Shown piece after piece: positions 27,501-35,849 of a stretch of 64,000 nucleotides of DNA. The stretch covers positions 12,120,391 through 12,184,390 of the forward strand of contig OW285195.1 in the NCBI GenBank assembly GCA_935421135.1, in the 5' to 3' direction. Both the position numbers and the translations under genes were made by a program. Under the pieces are notes generated by a model, which was not told the origin of the DNA, ran no database searches, and saw nothing but the letters and a program-made list of their open reading frames with translations. Each line of letters starts with the position of its first letter. The first letter of the stretch is position 1. The DNA is from Bugulina stolonifera (lineage: Eukaryota; Bryozoa; Gymnolaemata; Cheilostomatida; Bugulidae).

Positions 27501-30500
27501 ACTGTATATGCAATGCTATTTTCTCTTAAACTAAGTTGAATACTAATGTTGTTATGCAACTCTGTAGGAACCAACGTTGTGGATGTGGTCATCAAACAAG
27601 TGGTAATCGTCTCCCTTACACTACCACCAATGACTATCGACGATTTCTTCGGAGAGCAGATCATCGGTAATCTTGCTGCTTTCCTTGGCGTTCCAGAGAA
27701 CAAGATAAGGATTGTCAATGTGATCAGTGAGTCATCATTAAGGAGAAGACGTGCTACTTCTGGAACAGTTGTCGAGTTTGAGATTGGTGAGTTCCTACTA
27801 GCCAATCAGAACTTAATGTGACACTAGTACTTATGTAAGTGATACGCTTTAAGAGAAACTTAACGGTTGAATAACGAGTGAAGATGGACAACTTGCTTAA
27901 ATAAGTAATGGTTCAGAATGTGGGGAGAATATGGTATACTATTTATGTTTCCTTTTAGGTGATGAGCCGTCTGCTGGTACCAACGTCACACAGGTCAACG
28001 ATGGTGAGCTGGATAGATCCACTCTGCTCAATCTGACCAGAAAGGTCGTAGACTCTGTACAGCTGGGTACTCTGGGTGACTCACTCAACCTCACCATCCT
28101 CGGCATCGATGTGCAGGAACCACTTCCTGAACCAGAGAGTAAGTCCAGATTGGAGGAGTTGCACCATGCTTGATCTACACCGTCTGCCAGAGCATTTGGT
28201 TGTAGCTCAAAATCAAATCTCTGCAATATATACTGCTCAATCTTTGACGCATTAATTAACTATTTTCTTTCAATTGCGTCTGAATTATCAGATATTGCAT
28301 TGCACTTAATACAATGCAACTAGTTTTTATGAACTTTCTGTATTTTGTCAATCAGTTAAAGATTTAGTAATTTAAAGTTGATGGTTTTAGACTCTACCAG
28401 TTCAAGCTGGGCTATCCTTTCATCTAAGAACACAAGTGAAGTGTTAGCAACTATCCAAATACCGAATGAGATGCAGTATACCACTGAGTTGGTCGCAGAG
28501 AGAGCACAACAACCATTCCCGACTCAGCCTGAGTTCTCTATGTATGATGCTAGTGTAAGTGCTACTAAACAACGTTCCGGCTACTTTAACATTGAAATTA
28601 ATAGATTGCATATGATTGTTCTATCAGTTAACGCTTCAATTTAGTAATAACCGAAAAGTTCATCTGTTGGCAAAGCATGTGAGGCGATTCGTTACTTTGA
28701 ACTAAAGACAACCAAAGACTAGTGTTTCATAGTTTGTATTAATGAAAATACTATATACATGTATATGCAAGTACATGTACACTGCAGCCTAATACAGTGT
28801 AGTAACTAGCATGTCCATCATCAACATGACTGTAACATCTTCTGGTCACATTTAGATGGAACTGGTGGAGATCCTCGGCTCGAGAGAAGATCCATGGAAG
28901 ATCAGGGCAACTCTCAACGTAAACTCCGCATCAAACCCAAGTGCAAGTCTCATTGGTGAAATAACATGTGGATTTAAAGATGGAGTGTGTGCCTTCGAGA
29001 ACCTAGGAATTTCCCATGAGGGCACTGGATATGTCATTGGTAAATTCATTTTATCTAATTTCATAAATTAACGGTGTCTGCATACGTACATATGCCTAAT
29101 TCATAAATGAATAATAATTATTTCTGTGGTAATGTATAGAATAATGCATATTTCATGGCAATCACGCTTCGGCATTGAGTGATTCCATAATGTTAGCAAA
29201 CCGAAATGCAGTGACCTCAGAAGGAGAATCAGCTTTTACATCTCTTTGATTTTATGTTCAGAGGAGATGCTCATGGGACAAGCCATTAACCCGCTTTATA
29301 CATATGTTGCCCATCACTGTACAAATTGGTGTTATTCCATTACAGAGTTTGAGATCTTTGACCCCAAGGAGGCTTCTTCGTATAGTGCAGTCAGCTCATC
29401 CATTAGCGTTGCGGCAGCTGAGCTCTCCGCTGGGTTCACTGAAGTACCAGATAAGGACAGTCCTGTGATGGTGGGAGAGGAGTTTACTGCTGTTGTGGAT
29501 ATCAGAGATCTCACTTCTGAGATGAGGGTGGAGGACATTGGATCCACTGTAAGTCTATGAGCACAGACTATGTAAACTATTTGATGTTATATTTTCTGTT
29601 GCTCAACAGTTGATCTCCATTATTGTGTCTGTTTCTCTAAAATACAAGAAATGGAAACCATGAAATATCCTCAATCTAAGCGTATATACGTAACCTGTGT
29701 TATAACATATACATTGTACCGGTGAATGCTTGCAAGCAAATGTGCAGCGTTTTAGGGATGCTTGTATGTTTCAGGGTGAGGTCTGGACAGCTAGTATTTC
29801 CATCTACCAGCCAGAGATGTCTCCAGATACCAACTTAACTGGCACCCTAGAGAGATCATTTAATACTACAAGTGGATTGGCTACTTTTGATGACCTAGCT
29901 TTTAGCACTAGGGGAAGGTAAGCTACATGAATGATATAATTCAGCATATTTGTGAGTGATTTTTGTCACTAAGAACTTACATGTATATGGATAGTGTATA
30001 TAATATAGAGATAACTGTAATAGCTGAAATTCTTTTGCAACAAACCTGATTGAGGATGAGGATTTGCAGCTAAACTTGCTACCTTTTATTTTCGTAACGA
30101 TATTTGCACAGTTTCATACTTTTGTAGATACTCGCTGAAGGCCACTGTGAAATCCGCAAGTTCAACCCTTGCCACTGCAAGATCAACTGTGATCGAAGTG
30201 AAAAGAAGTAAGTCAGAAAGCAACAAATTTATTTTTCAAATGGTTATCAGATACCCTATTAGCCAAACTACTGCCAACGTTTAGCGAGAGTTTTGAATGC
30301 CGACTGTGGTCATAGATAATGATGTGCAGCAGATAATCTCTGGCACACTAGTATTAAACATTAAAATCACAGTCATCTTGTCGCAGTTGTGTGATTTAAG
30401 ACTGACTTGTAAATATACATACATGTAGTAGGTCACTACTATTGCTGACGTGAAGAAAATTGTCAGAGGTCAGCTTTGTGTGCTGCTTGGTCTCTTTTCC

Positions 30501-33357
30501 TTGAGCGGAATAGTGCGTTGTCAGAACCCAGATCCTTGTTGTGCACTTTATTACCTCCTTGTTAGATCAAACGATGCAGACGGAGGAGCTGGGCTACAAG
30601 ATTAGCCTGAGGATCCAGGAAGACTATGAGACATATGCAAAGGGTAATGAGGACCTGGTAGAGGCTGCAGTATACAACATGCTGCAAGAAATTGATGATA
30701 CTATCCGATATCATGACTTTGTTATCAGTGAAGGTAAGACACATACAGCGTGCACGCGTTTGCTTTTTACCAAAACCATTTAGCCAACAGGACATATTGT
30801 CTTTATTGATATACACCTGATTAGCTACATGATTGATGGTCTATGATAAAAGATTGGCCGTTGCTACCAACCAGAGACTAAGATAAACTCTAACCATATT
30901 GATGACGCAATGTTACCAACATGGTAGATAATAAATAAGTTAACTGAGCTTGAAAGCTATTCTAATGCTCTTTATTGCGCAACTATATATACTGTATTTC
31001 ATATAATAAAACTCTCCCATAATTATTATGCCGTTCTTCTGCTAGTCCAGCAACGACGACTTCTGCCTCATGCCTGACATAATTGTATGTATTACAGGAA
31101 GTATCCTCATAGACCTCGAGTCATCTGGGGAGGCAACTCATTTGGCTACATTCATCACTACGATTGCGAGCTCCCTTTCTAACGGTACATCTCTTGCTCT
31201 ACCTGGTGGAATCGTTCAGCTGGACTCATATCTGATGTTGGATGGTGCAGTGCACGGTGGCTTGAGTGGGGTGAGTATAAATGTTTATTGTAGAATTTCT
31301 GTGATCTGTAATTGTTTTATATTATGTGTTTTTATTAAGATGTACAAACACATGTATAGTTATCAGAGTAATTTTAAGTTATACATGTTTATTTACTAGT
31401 TAATACTAATAATACATGTAAGATTAATGTTTTAATGGTTTCAGGCAACCACAACTGTGCCAACAACTACAGTAAGTTATTTTAATGTTTTGCTGCTTTT
31501 CGTCAGCTTTTATAGCTACATTAGATAGCTTTGCGTGGCTTATTATAATATATCATTTGTTGAGCTTTGTACTCCGTTCAGTTTGGTCTCCTATTTGCTT
31601 TGCTTACATATAGTTGGCATATCTCAAGCAGTAAAATGACATATATGGTAGATTTTGATAGTAAAATCAAATGGCTAAGTATGATCTTCCCCACCACAAC
31701 ACCACACTCCTCATTCAGCCTGGTATCGCACCAATTCCTTAACTCCAGAGTTCAAAGAGATCAAACCATCAGCAGTATAATAACCCATATTTTGAAAGCC
31801 GGATGCGTTTTTCACGCCAGTTCGCATAGCAGCATGTCTTGCTTTAACTATTTGATGGTGCTATCTCCCAATACAATTAGAGAGATTCCTCAAAGCGCAA
31901 CGTCTTCTCAGTCAGGTTGGTTGTCAAGTTAAGATTATTTTCAGCGAACAGAACTAATTATAAATGTGGATAAGAAAAGTGGAAGATAAAAATGTGTAGC
32001 TGTTACCAACTGGGTTTTTAAATTGCCAGAAATCTTCAAGTTGTATGGACAGCAGTGTTACTGCCCACAACTAGAACTGTATACAACGAAAGTCAGTACT
32101 GTTTGGTAACACTGTGTATAAAAGTTTAAACTGAAAATCACCATGGCACTCCTGTGCACATACTCCTATTTTAGTTCTGATCATGGTTATGCATTATGAG
32201 TTGTACAATATAGTTTAGCTATTATTAGTTTATTATTAATTTATTATTAATTATATTATTATTAATTATATTATGATTAATAACTGGTGTTTATTATAAA
32301 ACTAGTTATAAAATATATTTTACCATAAACTGCCTCCTGCAAAAGTATGACTAGTTGAATTTTTTCACATTTATTATTTTCACTATTATTTATAAAATAT
32401 TTAGTAATTATGCTTTCACACACTAAAGGTATAGTAAATCATTTACATTGTAAGTAATATTAAAACACCTTATGAATATGATTTATAGATAATTTTATAG
32501 CAGGTGAATTGAGTGCTCTATTATGTGTTTAATAGGTCGAAGAGGACGTGGAACCTATCACTATGGATAACCCAAAGTCTCATGTAACAACCGTTACACC
32601 AATTGTCGTCGGCTGCGTACTTGCTCTCGGATTTCTCACATTTGCTATTGTTATGTGTGTGCTCAAAATTCAGCAGAAGAAAAGTAAGTAAACGCTTATC
32701 ACATACATGTATACTTGCATGTACATATTAATAGTTTTTTCCTCGTAGTTTTTCCTATGTTCAGTGCAGTAGTGGATGGGTTTAGTAGGTACTAGTTCCT
32801 TATCTGTTTCTGGAGTTAGACAATCAACCAGTAGTGCAAGGAGTATACAGCTTCTCGTGCATCGGTGTTGGTGAAGAACAATGGATAATTTTAAGTTTCT
32901 CTATTTCTGCACTTGTCATTTATTGATAACAAGTAGTTATTGGTATAATTAATTTTTCAAAGATAGAGAATTGCTCTGTTTACAAATTAAACATTGGGTA
33001 TTACAATAACGCACCATTTACTAAGCCTGTTTTTTGCAGGGAACCAGAAAATTGGAGACAGTGTGATTTATCCGTGTAAGTATCTAGACACCAAATATGG
33101 AAGAAATATATTTTTGTTGTAAATACTTTCTATTTTATTGGATGTCGCGCTGTTGTCATTTTTTAGAATCACTAAGTTTTGTTTTATGTGCCTTCAATAA
33201 TAAGGTCAAATCCGAAACTCGGCCAATCTTACACTTTTGCTTATCTTTTATCATTGTAGCTCGACTTGATGAAGAATCAACAGTTGCTTCGAGAGCAGCT
33301 AGCCGAAATGAATCTCCGATGGGTTATGAACAATACAGGGTGCAACCAGAGGCTTGA
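2..33357 (+). CDS. PKHD1L1: PKHD1L1 (fibrocystin-L)-like giant receptor, C-terminal part, 66 exons
   Basis: A very large type I membrane protein gene entering from the left edge; about 3,487 codons are in the window. Known PKHD1L1 is about 4,200 residues, so the signal peptide and first IPT domains should lie upstream. I joined 66 exons by GT-AG signals; every intron phase agrees and no internal stop appears. Domain order (IPT repeats, cupredoxin-like, IPT repeats, G8, beta-helix, G8, beta-helix, SEA-like, transmembrane, short tail) is that of PKHD1L1. Diagnostic segments include DCVDMECDGHKKALVHDLDG (exon 49) and two GG-rich G8 cores. In vertebrates PKHD1L1 is a surface and stereocilia-coat protein; a surface or adhesion role here is inference. 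Stop TGA is at 33355-33357. A second possible 3' end lies at 34638-35849. Exon coordinates are given in the part entries below. Confidence 0.9.
1009..1793 (-). mobile_element. Solo LTR copy A (antisense in PKHD1L1-like intron 3)
   Basis: A 785-bp element beginning TGTAATGG and ending CCATTACA on the + strand, flanked on both sides by ATAT. It matches copies at 40,955 (same orientation) and 47,129 (opposite). Read on the - strand it has a TATA box (ACTATATAAAGG) followed about 40 bp later by CAATAAAG, the layout of an LTR promoter and poly(A) site. No gag-pol coding, primer-binding site or second LTR adjoins it, so it is a solo LTR. Reading frames inside are incidental. Confidence 0.75.
3815..4721 (+). 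CDS. PKHD1L1: PKHD1L1-like exons 8-10: cupredoxin-like domain
   Basis: Exons 3815-3878, 4214-4332 and 4545-4721, window residues about 357-476. The pattern YAWDKPVVEIKAGDIVRFQW, then GTGFDSGNGTYNG, YQFNDVGTFYY and a final MRGKVIV is the plastocyanin-like beta-sandwich seen between IPT domains in PKHD1L1. The His/Cys copper ligands of true cupredoxins are not evident in the loops, so a structural domain is likelier than a redox one. The donor of exon 8 is copied seven times in the following intron. Confidence 0.7.
3868..4045 (+). repeat. 26-bp tandem repeat multiplying an exon 5' splice site
   Basis: Seven copies of a 26-bp unit (core ATCGTTAGGTAATGTATTAC) start inside exon 8. GT dinucleotides in the same AG|GTAATG context occur at 3879, 3905, 3931, 3957, 3983, 4009 and 4035, exactly 26 bp apart. 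Copies 6 and 7 are slightly diverged. Confidence 0.9.
4439..4505 (+). repeat. 20-bp tandem repeat in PKHD1L1-like intron
   Basis: Three to four units of ATGACACAGTTTGGCAT-type sequence in the intron between exons 9 and 10. Confidence 0.7.
4968..11429 (+). CDS. PKHD1L1: PKHD1L1-like exons 11-22: second IPT/TIG array
   Basis: Exons 4968-5159, 5342-5481, 6158-6302, 6556-6788, 7110-7299, 7909-8087, 8641-8766, 9086-9179, 9541-9714, 10291-10440, 10863-11040 and 11279-11429, window residues about 477-1127. Roughly seven IPT domains follow one another, with openings such as SPAKGSVNGGTKVTIDGAGF (exon 13), SPSAGSIWGGQAVTVTGSGF (exon 16), DPTSGAAGDTITITGTEF (exon 18), GSFGGGQVVTLTGNGF (exon 20) and SPARGGTKGGTKVTITGERF (exon 21). 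The TKGG of exon 21 is an exact 12-bp duplication (GGTGGTACTAAA-type unit). Exon 15 (NLNTASTTVEMAGTGLG) is the most divergent copy. Several introns here carry minisatellites. Confidence 0.85.
8155..8385 (+). repeat. Approx. 60-bp minisatellite in PKHD1L1-like intron
   Basis: Four units with core CCGCCCACCCACATGGT, GATCTGTACTGTGAGC and CCCAGCAAACGCATAGT, the third shortened. It lies in the intron between exons 16 and 17; reading frames here are incidental. Confidence 0.85.
9195..9405 (+). repeat. Approx. 27-bp minisatellite in PKHD1L1-like intron
   Basis: About seven imperfect units built on GGTAGGCGGTACTTAACTAC in the intron between exons 18 and 19. Confidence 0.8.
10625..10770 (-). repeat. 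Possible tRNA-derived SINE fragment
   Basis: On the - strand the segment holds GGTTCGAGTCCCGCC, a good match to a tRNA/RNA polymerase III B box, followed by a GC-richer unique-looking body. No convincing A box or cloverleaf is visible, so a truncated SINE is likelier than a tRNA gene. Confidence 0.35.
11629..13527 (+). CDS. PKHD1L1: PKHD1L1-like exons 23-26: first G8 domain
   Basis: Exons 11629-11785, 12103-12312, 12624-12840 and 13370-13527, window residues about 1128-1374. The G8 domain opens with WSSKFTWGGLDPPTAGEFVV, continues with ILIVGGGGLTVGTEEKPFEH and ends near GAKCLAVREGELSLHG. These are the conserved glycines and the N-terminal W..TWGG..PP motif of G8 domains (PKHD1, KIAA1199/CEMIP, TMEM2). 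Exons 25-26 (FKRMTWTRL, then RRITAISGDG, then LLTRNVRVIGSRD) form the usual post-G8 linker into the beta-helix. Confidence 0.9.
11808..11905 (+). repeat. 32-bp tandem repeat in PKHD1L1-like intron
   Basis: Three units of GGCACGTCTGATCAATTGAC-type sequence downstream of exon 23. Confidence 0.75.
13920..18662 (+). CDS. PKHD1L1: PKHD1L1-like exons 27-36: first parallel beta-helix region
   Basis: Exons 13920-14082, 14498-14702, 14959-15187, 15455-15633, 15819-16007, 16362-16503, 17041-17239, 17776-17876, 17985-18085 and 18491-18662, window residues about 1375-1934. The core is a right-handed beta-helix (PbH1-type) with RYPIHFHLNGDMNGSYVRG, SHNLLVEHTVIYNVMGGAFF and ED-G repeats, as in PKHD1L1 and CEMIP/TMEM2. 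Exon 29 keeps NPDNHYLHNAAAGGTHFGWW, a signature of this family. Exon 33 contains FRWQHDGIFVDKDGSLGG. The intron between exons 34 and 35 is the shortest in the gene (108 bp). Confidence 0.88.
16745..16815 (+). repeat. Degenerate tRNA-like / SINE-head segment
   Basis: GGTGGCTCGGCAATGGCATG resembles a polymerase III A box, and CTGGTTTCAGTTGC sits at roughly B-box distance but is poorly conserved. It lies in the intron between exons 32 and 33. Confidence 0.25.
18836..21490 (+). CDS. PKHD1L1: PKHD1L1-like exons 37-42: second G8 domain
   Basis: Exons 18836-19069, 19562-19721, 20133-20227, 20530-20651, 20943-21066 and 21308-21490, window residues about 1935-2240. Exon 37 starts with a basic NQRAKRAA stretch (possible proprotein-convertase site), then FWSTYTWPSGKPADTAEGVD, the opening of the second G8. 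It continues as MKTLLLHGTLELDD, FIIIMGGRLIAGWPDE, FKGNLEIILNGD and YGGLDLHGKS. Exons 40-42 repeat the linker pattern of the first copy (IHEITAIDGRVITL, then VSVLTRNIKVRGG). A 45-bp tandem duplication precedes exon 39. Confidence 0.88.
20080..20160 (+). repeat. 45-bp tandem duplication of acceptor plus exon-39 start
   Basis: TTCATAG|ATTCAAAGG at 20081 and TTCGTAG|ATTTAAAGG at 20126 begin two copies of the start of exon 39. Each encodes FKGNLEII. The upstream copy runs 27 nt to a GC|GTAAGT donor, but only 18 nt then separate it from the downstream acceptor. Confidence 0.8.
21125..21250 (+). repeat. Approx. 17-bp tandem repeat in PKHD1L1-like intron
   Basis: Imperfect units of ACTTGAACCACTGTACA-type sequence between exons 41 and 42. 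Confidence 0.7.
21891..25271 (+). CDS. PKHD1L1: PKHD1L1-like exons 43-49: second parallel beta-helix region
   Basis: Exons 21891-22124, 22528-22688, 22957-23119, 23546-23719, 24149-24370, 24834-25011 and 25180-25271, window residues about 2241-2648. Helix rungs read DVQFINMGQYGYTNSFDPRY, DGNTFEGGFSPAIGLFGADG, NHLIKHNMVALNLWPGSYNG and RAGFSLAGELCEDVSAEDLR. Exon 49 carries DCVDMECDGHKKALVHDLDG, one of the most conserved PKHD1L1 segments as I remember the family. Donors and acceptors are canonical throughout. Confidence 0.88.
25467..28554 (+). CDS. PKHD1L1: PKHD1L1-like exons 50-56: conserved C-terminal block and SEA-like region
   Basis: Exons 25467-25604, 25764-26021, 26373-26569, 27022-27124, 27568-27786, 27959-28138 and 28391-28554, window residues about 2649-3068. 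Exon 51 begins FQDSTCAFVDKWRAFRCQG; exon 52 holds YFSPQRLDVFSNQIYVYPTN; exon 54 contains FLGVPENKIRIVNVISESS followed directly by LRRRRATSG. The RRRR run is a good proprotein-convertase-type site, and related proteolytic processing is known for PKHD1. The beta-alpha-beta pattern around exon 54 resembles a SEA-like fold, but this is inference. Confidence 0.8.
28856..31471 (+). CDS. PKHD1L1: PKHD1L1-like exons 57-63: membrane-proximal ectodomain and Thr-rich mini-exon
   Basis: Exons 28856-29039, 29346-29548, 29775-29917, 30128-30207, 30566-30733, 31098-31270 and 31445-31471, window residues about 3069-3394. Exons 57-60 encode two related beta-rich modules (PWKIRATLNVNS..NPSASLIG and VWTASISIYQPE..NLTGTLER). 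Exons 61-62 are mainly polar or helical. Exon 63 is only 27 nt and encodes ATTTVPTTT, a likely O-glycosylated hinge. It starts and ends in phase 0, so it can feed either the 32,536 or the 34,638 terminal module. Confidence 0.8.
32536..33357 (+). CDS. PKHD1L1: PKHD1L1-like exons 64-66: transmembrane segment and cytoplasmic tail, form A
   Basis: Exons 32536-32683, 33040-33075 and 33260-33357. An acidic juxtamembrane part (VEEDVEPITMDNPKS) precedes a hydrophobic span PIVVGCVLALGFLTFAIVMC, then a basic stop-transfer KIQQKKR and a 40-residue tail ending GYEQYRVQPEA and TGA. Phase joins correctly to exon 63. A canonical AATAAA follows about 280 bp downstream, so this is the best-supported 3' end. 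Confidence 0.85.
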
Positions 33358-33639
33358 ACACATAAACACTCATCACTTCATCTACATAGCTTCTGCTGAC
33401 TGATCACTTGATAATAAATAACAAAAATATTTTACTATCTTTAAAATCGCAAGTTGTATAGAGCTATATACCAGTAGTTCAGTGCAATATTTTGCCATTA
33501 ACTCATTCTATGATATTATCGTGCATTTATGTGTGAAGCTAATGTTTATTTTTATTACTTTCTTTCTCCTGACTGTGATTTTACAGATTATGGTTGTTAT
33601 GTTAAGCTGTGTTGTGCCTGAGTATGTATTGTGAAGCTC

Positions 33640-33645
33640 AATAAA
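33640..33645 (+). terminator. Poly(A) signal for PKHD1L1-like form A
   Basis: AATAAA in GCTCAATAAATTTACGG, about 280 bp after the form-A stop codon and followed by a T-rich stretch (GGTTTTTTATTTG). It fits a cleavage site near 33,660. Confidence 0.65.
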
Positions 33646-33660
33646 TTTACGGTTTTTTAT

Positions 33661-34637
33661 TTGAAAAGATTCCAAATATTGATGCTAATTCCTATTTCTT
33701 TAAAAAGCTGATTAAGACATATCGGTATAAGCAGCGTTGTTCGCATGTTGCGTTAATTATCCTGAATATTTTTTATAATGCTTTCTCACTACGAATAAAA
33801 TCTAATGCTTTTGTTTCACCAACCTGCTAGTGGAGTGTCGTGACTGATGCATTTGAAGTGGGTACTAATGAATTTTAACCCCATGAGTGTTATGTTTGCA
33901 AACCTACCCGTACACATGTGTGCATCAACTACGCTATTGCAAAGCTGATCTTATCGAAGTTGTAATGCACTAAAACTCAGTCGTCAGTTGTCTCTAAAGA
34001 CCGGGTTTGTGTCTCACCAACGACTACAGAGGATTACAGTCACAAAGAAATTTATTTGTCATACGACTAAACCCTACCTCTTAGATACTAGACATGGTAC
34101 CTGTGTATATCATATTGAATAGCAAATTAAACTGAAATGAAAGAAACATGTTTAGTTCTACCATAGTTGAATAGCATAGAGAACACTAGCAATAAGCTTT
34201 TCCGCTGTAAATAGAGTCATGACCCTCAAAATCGTTTCTCAGGCACTGAGGTGGTCTTTCTTGTATTCCATTAATTTGATACAAAAACTTACCAAAACTT
34301 GAGCAATATCAGTGTAGCCTCAAATCATTACCTTAGCAGTTTTTTGGTAAAGATTACTTACCTACTGGATGCATGGGAACTGACAATCTAACTTCCATAA
34401 CAAGGAACTGTCCTTGGCTAATATTGGCAAGCAGGAACTCAATATTGTTGCAGATGTGCAATTGTTATAAAAGTTTTTGCGCATATCATTTTAACTACTT
34501 GCCCAAATTATAGAATATTCACAACCAGTACTCTGCCTGTTAGTTCAGTTTGAGGTAGATTAACATTGAGCATGGATAGCTCACATGGTCATTCTCTTTC
34601 AAACTCTTGTTGATTTATAGCTTACTTCACTTTGTAG
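33661..34637 (+). other. Non-coding stretch between the two terminal modules
   Basis: AT-rich sequence without a convincing exon. If form B is made, this is the 3' part of the intron that runs from 31,472 to the acceptor at 34,637 (TTCACTTTGTAG). Confidence 0.5.
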
Positions 34638-35849
34638 AGCAAAGTCGATACCACTGTGGAGAAAGAACCAGAAACCACAACCTTGAAGGAGTTCAGGAGT
34701 AACAAATCTGCTATAACAATAGCGATCGTCATTTCAGTTGTCCTGGTCCTGATAGCCGTGATTGTTCTCATCGTTGTGATCGTGAAGAAGAAATCTGGTA
34801 AGCGAAATTTTTATGGTAAATCTAAAACTAGCTATTATAAATTTCCTCGTGTGAACCCACACTACAGTGCCACATGCAAAATTTTGCAACCTTGCCATAT
34901 TATCATAAATGTGTATTAATAGATCCGGAATACCTGTGACAGACATCTTTTTTATCGTTGATATAATTGGAATTCGCCACACGCAACTGAAGTAAGATTG
35001 TGAAAAAAAGCATTATGTTGCTGAGATTTGGTCAAGTTTTTGCTCACTTTAAGCTAGTTTAGAGCAGTTAAAGAATCCAAATAATACATCTCGTAGCTTC
35101 TAGCGAAAATGTTTAATATATCTTTGTGACTCTTGAGCATTCTTAGAGCAAGTCCAAGTCAATTCGAGTTGTGACTTGACTTGACTTGCCAAGTCAAATC
35201 ACTTGACTTGACATGGCAAGTCAAGTCAAATCTATGAATTGGACCCAGCTCTGTAGAATACCAAATCTTATATTTACCAATTAATATGCACTTCTTACTG
35301 CAGCCGCAACACAGTAATTCTAGGGAAGTAGCAAATCATAGAATTTTCATAACAAATGATCAATCATGTCTGTGAAACTATCATCTACTGTAATATATCC
35401 AAGCCAGTATGCCTTCATTATTGCCTGGCATTTTCAAACTAAAAAATTGCATAACATAAATGTGCACATCTCTTGTATCATATTCGTTGTAACTGCATTT
35501 ACTGCTTCCATTTGACACTCGCATAAATCTAAGATTGTATTTAATCAACACTAGCGCAGCTTTTAGCGACATTCTGTGTAAATTGTGATGACCGAGCTTT
35601 TGTACAATTAACAATTATACTTCCAGAATTTCACCAGAATCTTGCGCTTGAGTAGACAGACATTAATCATATATATTTTCTCTGCGGTATTTCTGTGCGA
35701 AAAAGCATGTGTATTATTTTTATCAATATTGTATTATTTTAATATGAAATATATTCATTTTAGTGAAAACTGCCCCACACGGAGATGCAGAATACGCTTC
35801 AGATATTATGGCACCTGCCCCTCAGCCAGCACTTTCTACTCCAAACTAG
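34638..35849 (+). CDS. PKHD1L1: Candidate alternative terminal module B: second transmembrane segment and tail
   Basis: Two exons, 34638-34797 and 35764-35849. The first follows TTCACTTTGTAG, reads in phase 0 and encodes SKVDTTVEKEPETTTLKEF, then a strong hydrophobic span (TIAIVISVVLVLIAVIVLIV) and VIVKKKS, ending in phase 1 at a GTAAGC donor. The second follows CATTTTAG and encodes KTAPHGDAEYASDIMAPAPQ through STPN and TAG. Exons 62 and 63 of the main gene end in phase 0, so they can splice here; exons 64 and 65 end in phase 1 and cannot. It would replace the form-A membrane span and tail, giving about 81 residues in place of about 93. It could instead be a decayed duplicate or the end of an undetected gene. 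No transcript evidence was available. Confidence 0.6.
35176..35229 (+). repeat. Hairpin-forming ACTTG/CAAGT repeat
   Basis: TTGACTTGACTTGCCA and its perfect inverse TGGCAAGTCAAGTCAA are separated by 22 bp that carry the same pentamers. It lies between the two exons of terminal module B. Confidence 0.8.

Noticed and set aside
31567..31932. 121-codon + strand open frame between exons 63 and 64
   Set aside because: No family motif or splice-supported context; it lies in the intron preceding the transmembrane exon and looks like chance in AT-rich DNA.
34638..34797. Reading the second transmembrane exon as an extra span added after form A
   Set aside because: Exons 64 and 65 end in phase 1 while this exon starts in phase 0, and form A already ends at a stop codon.
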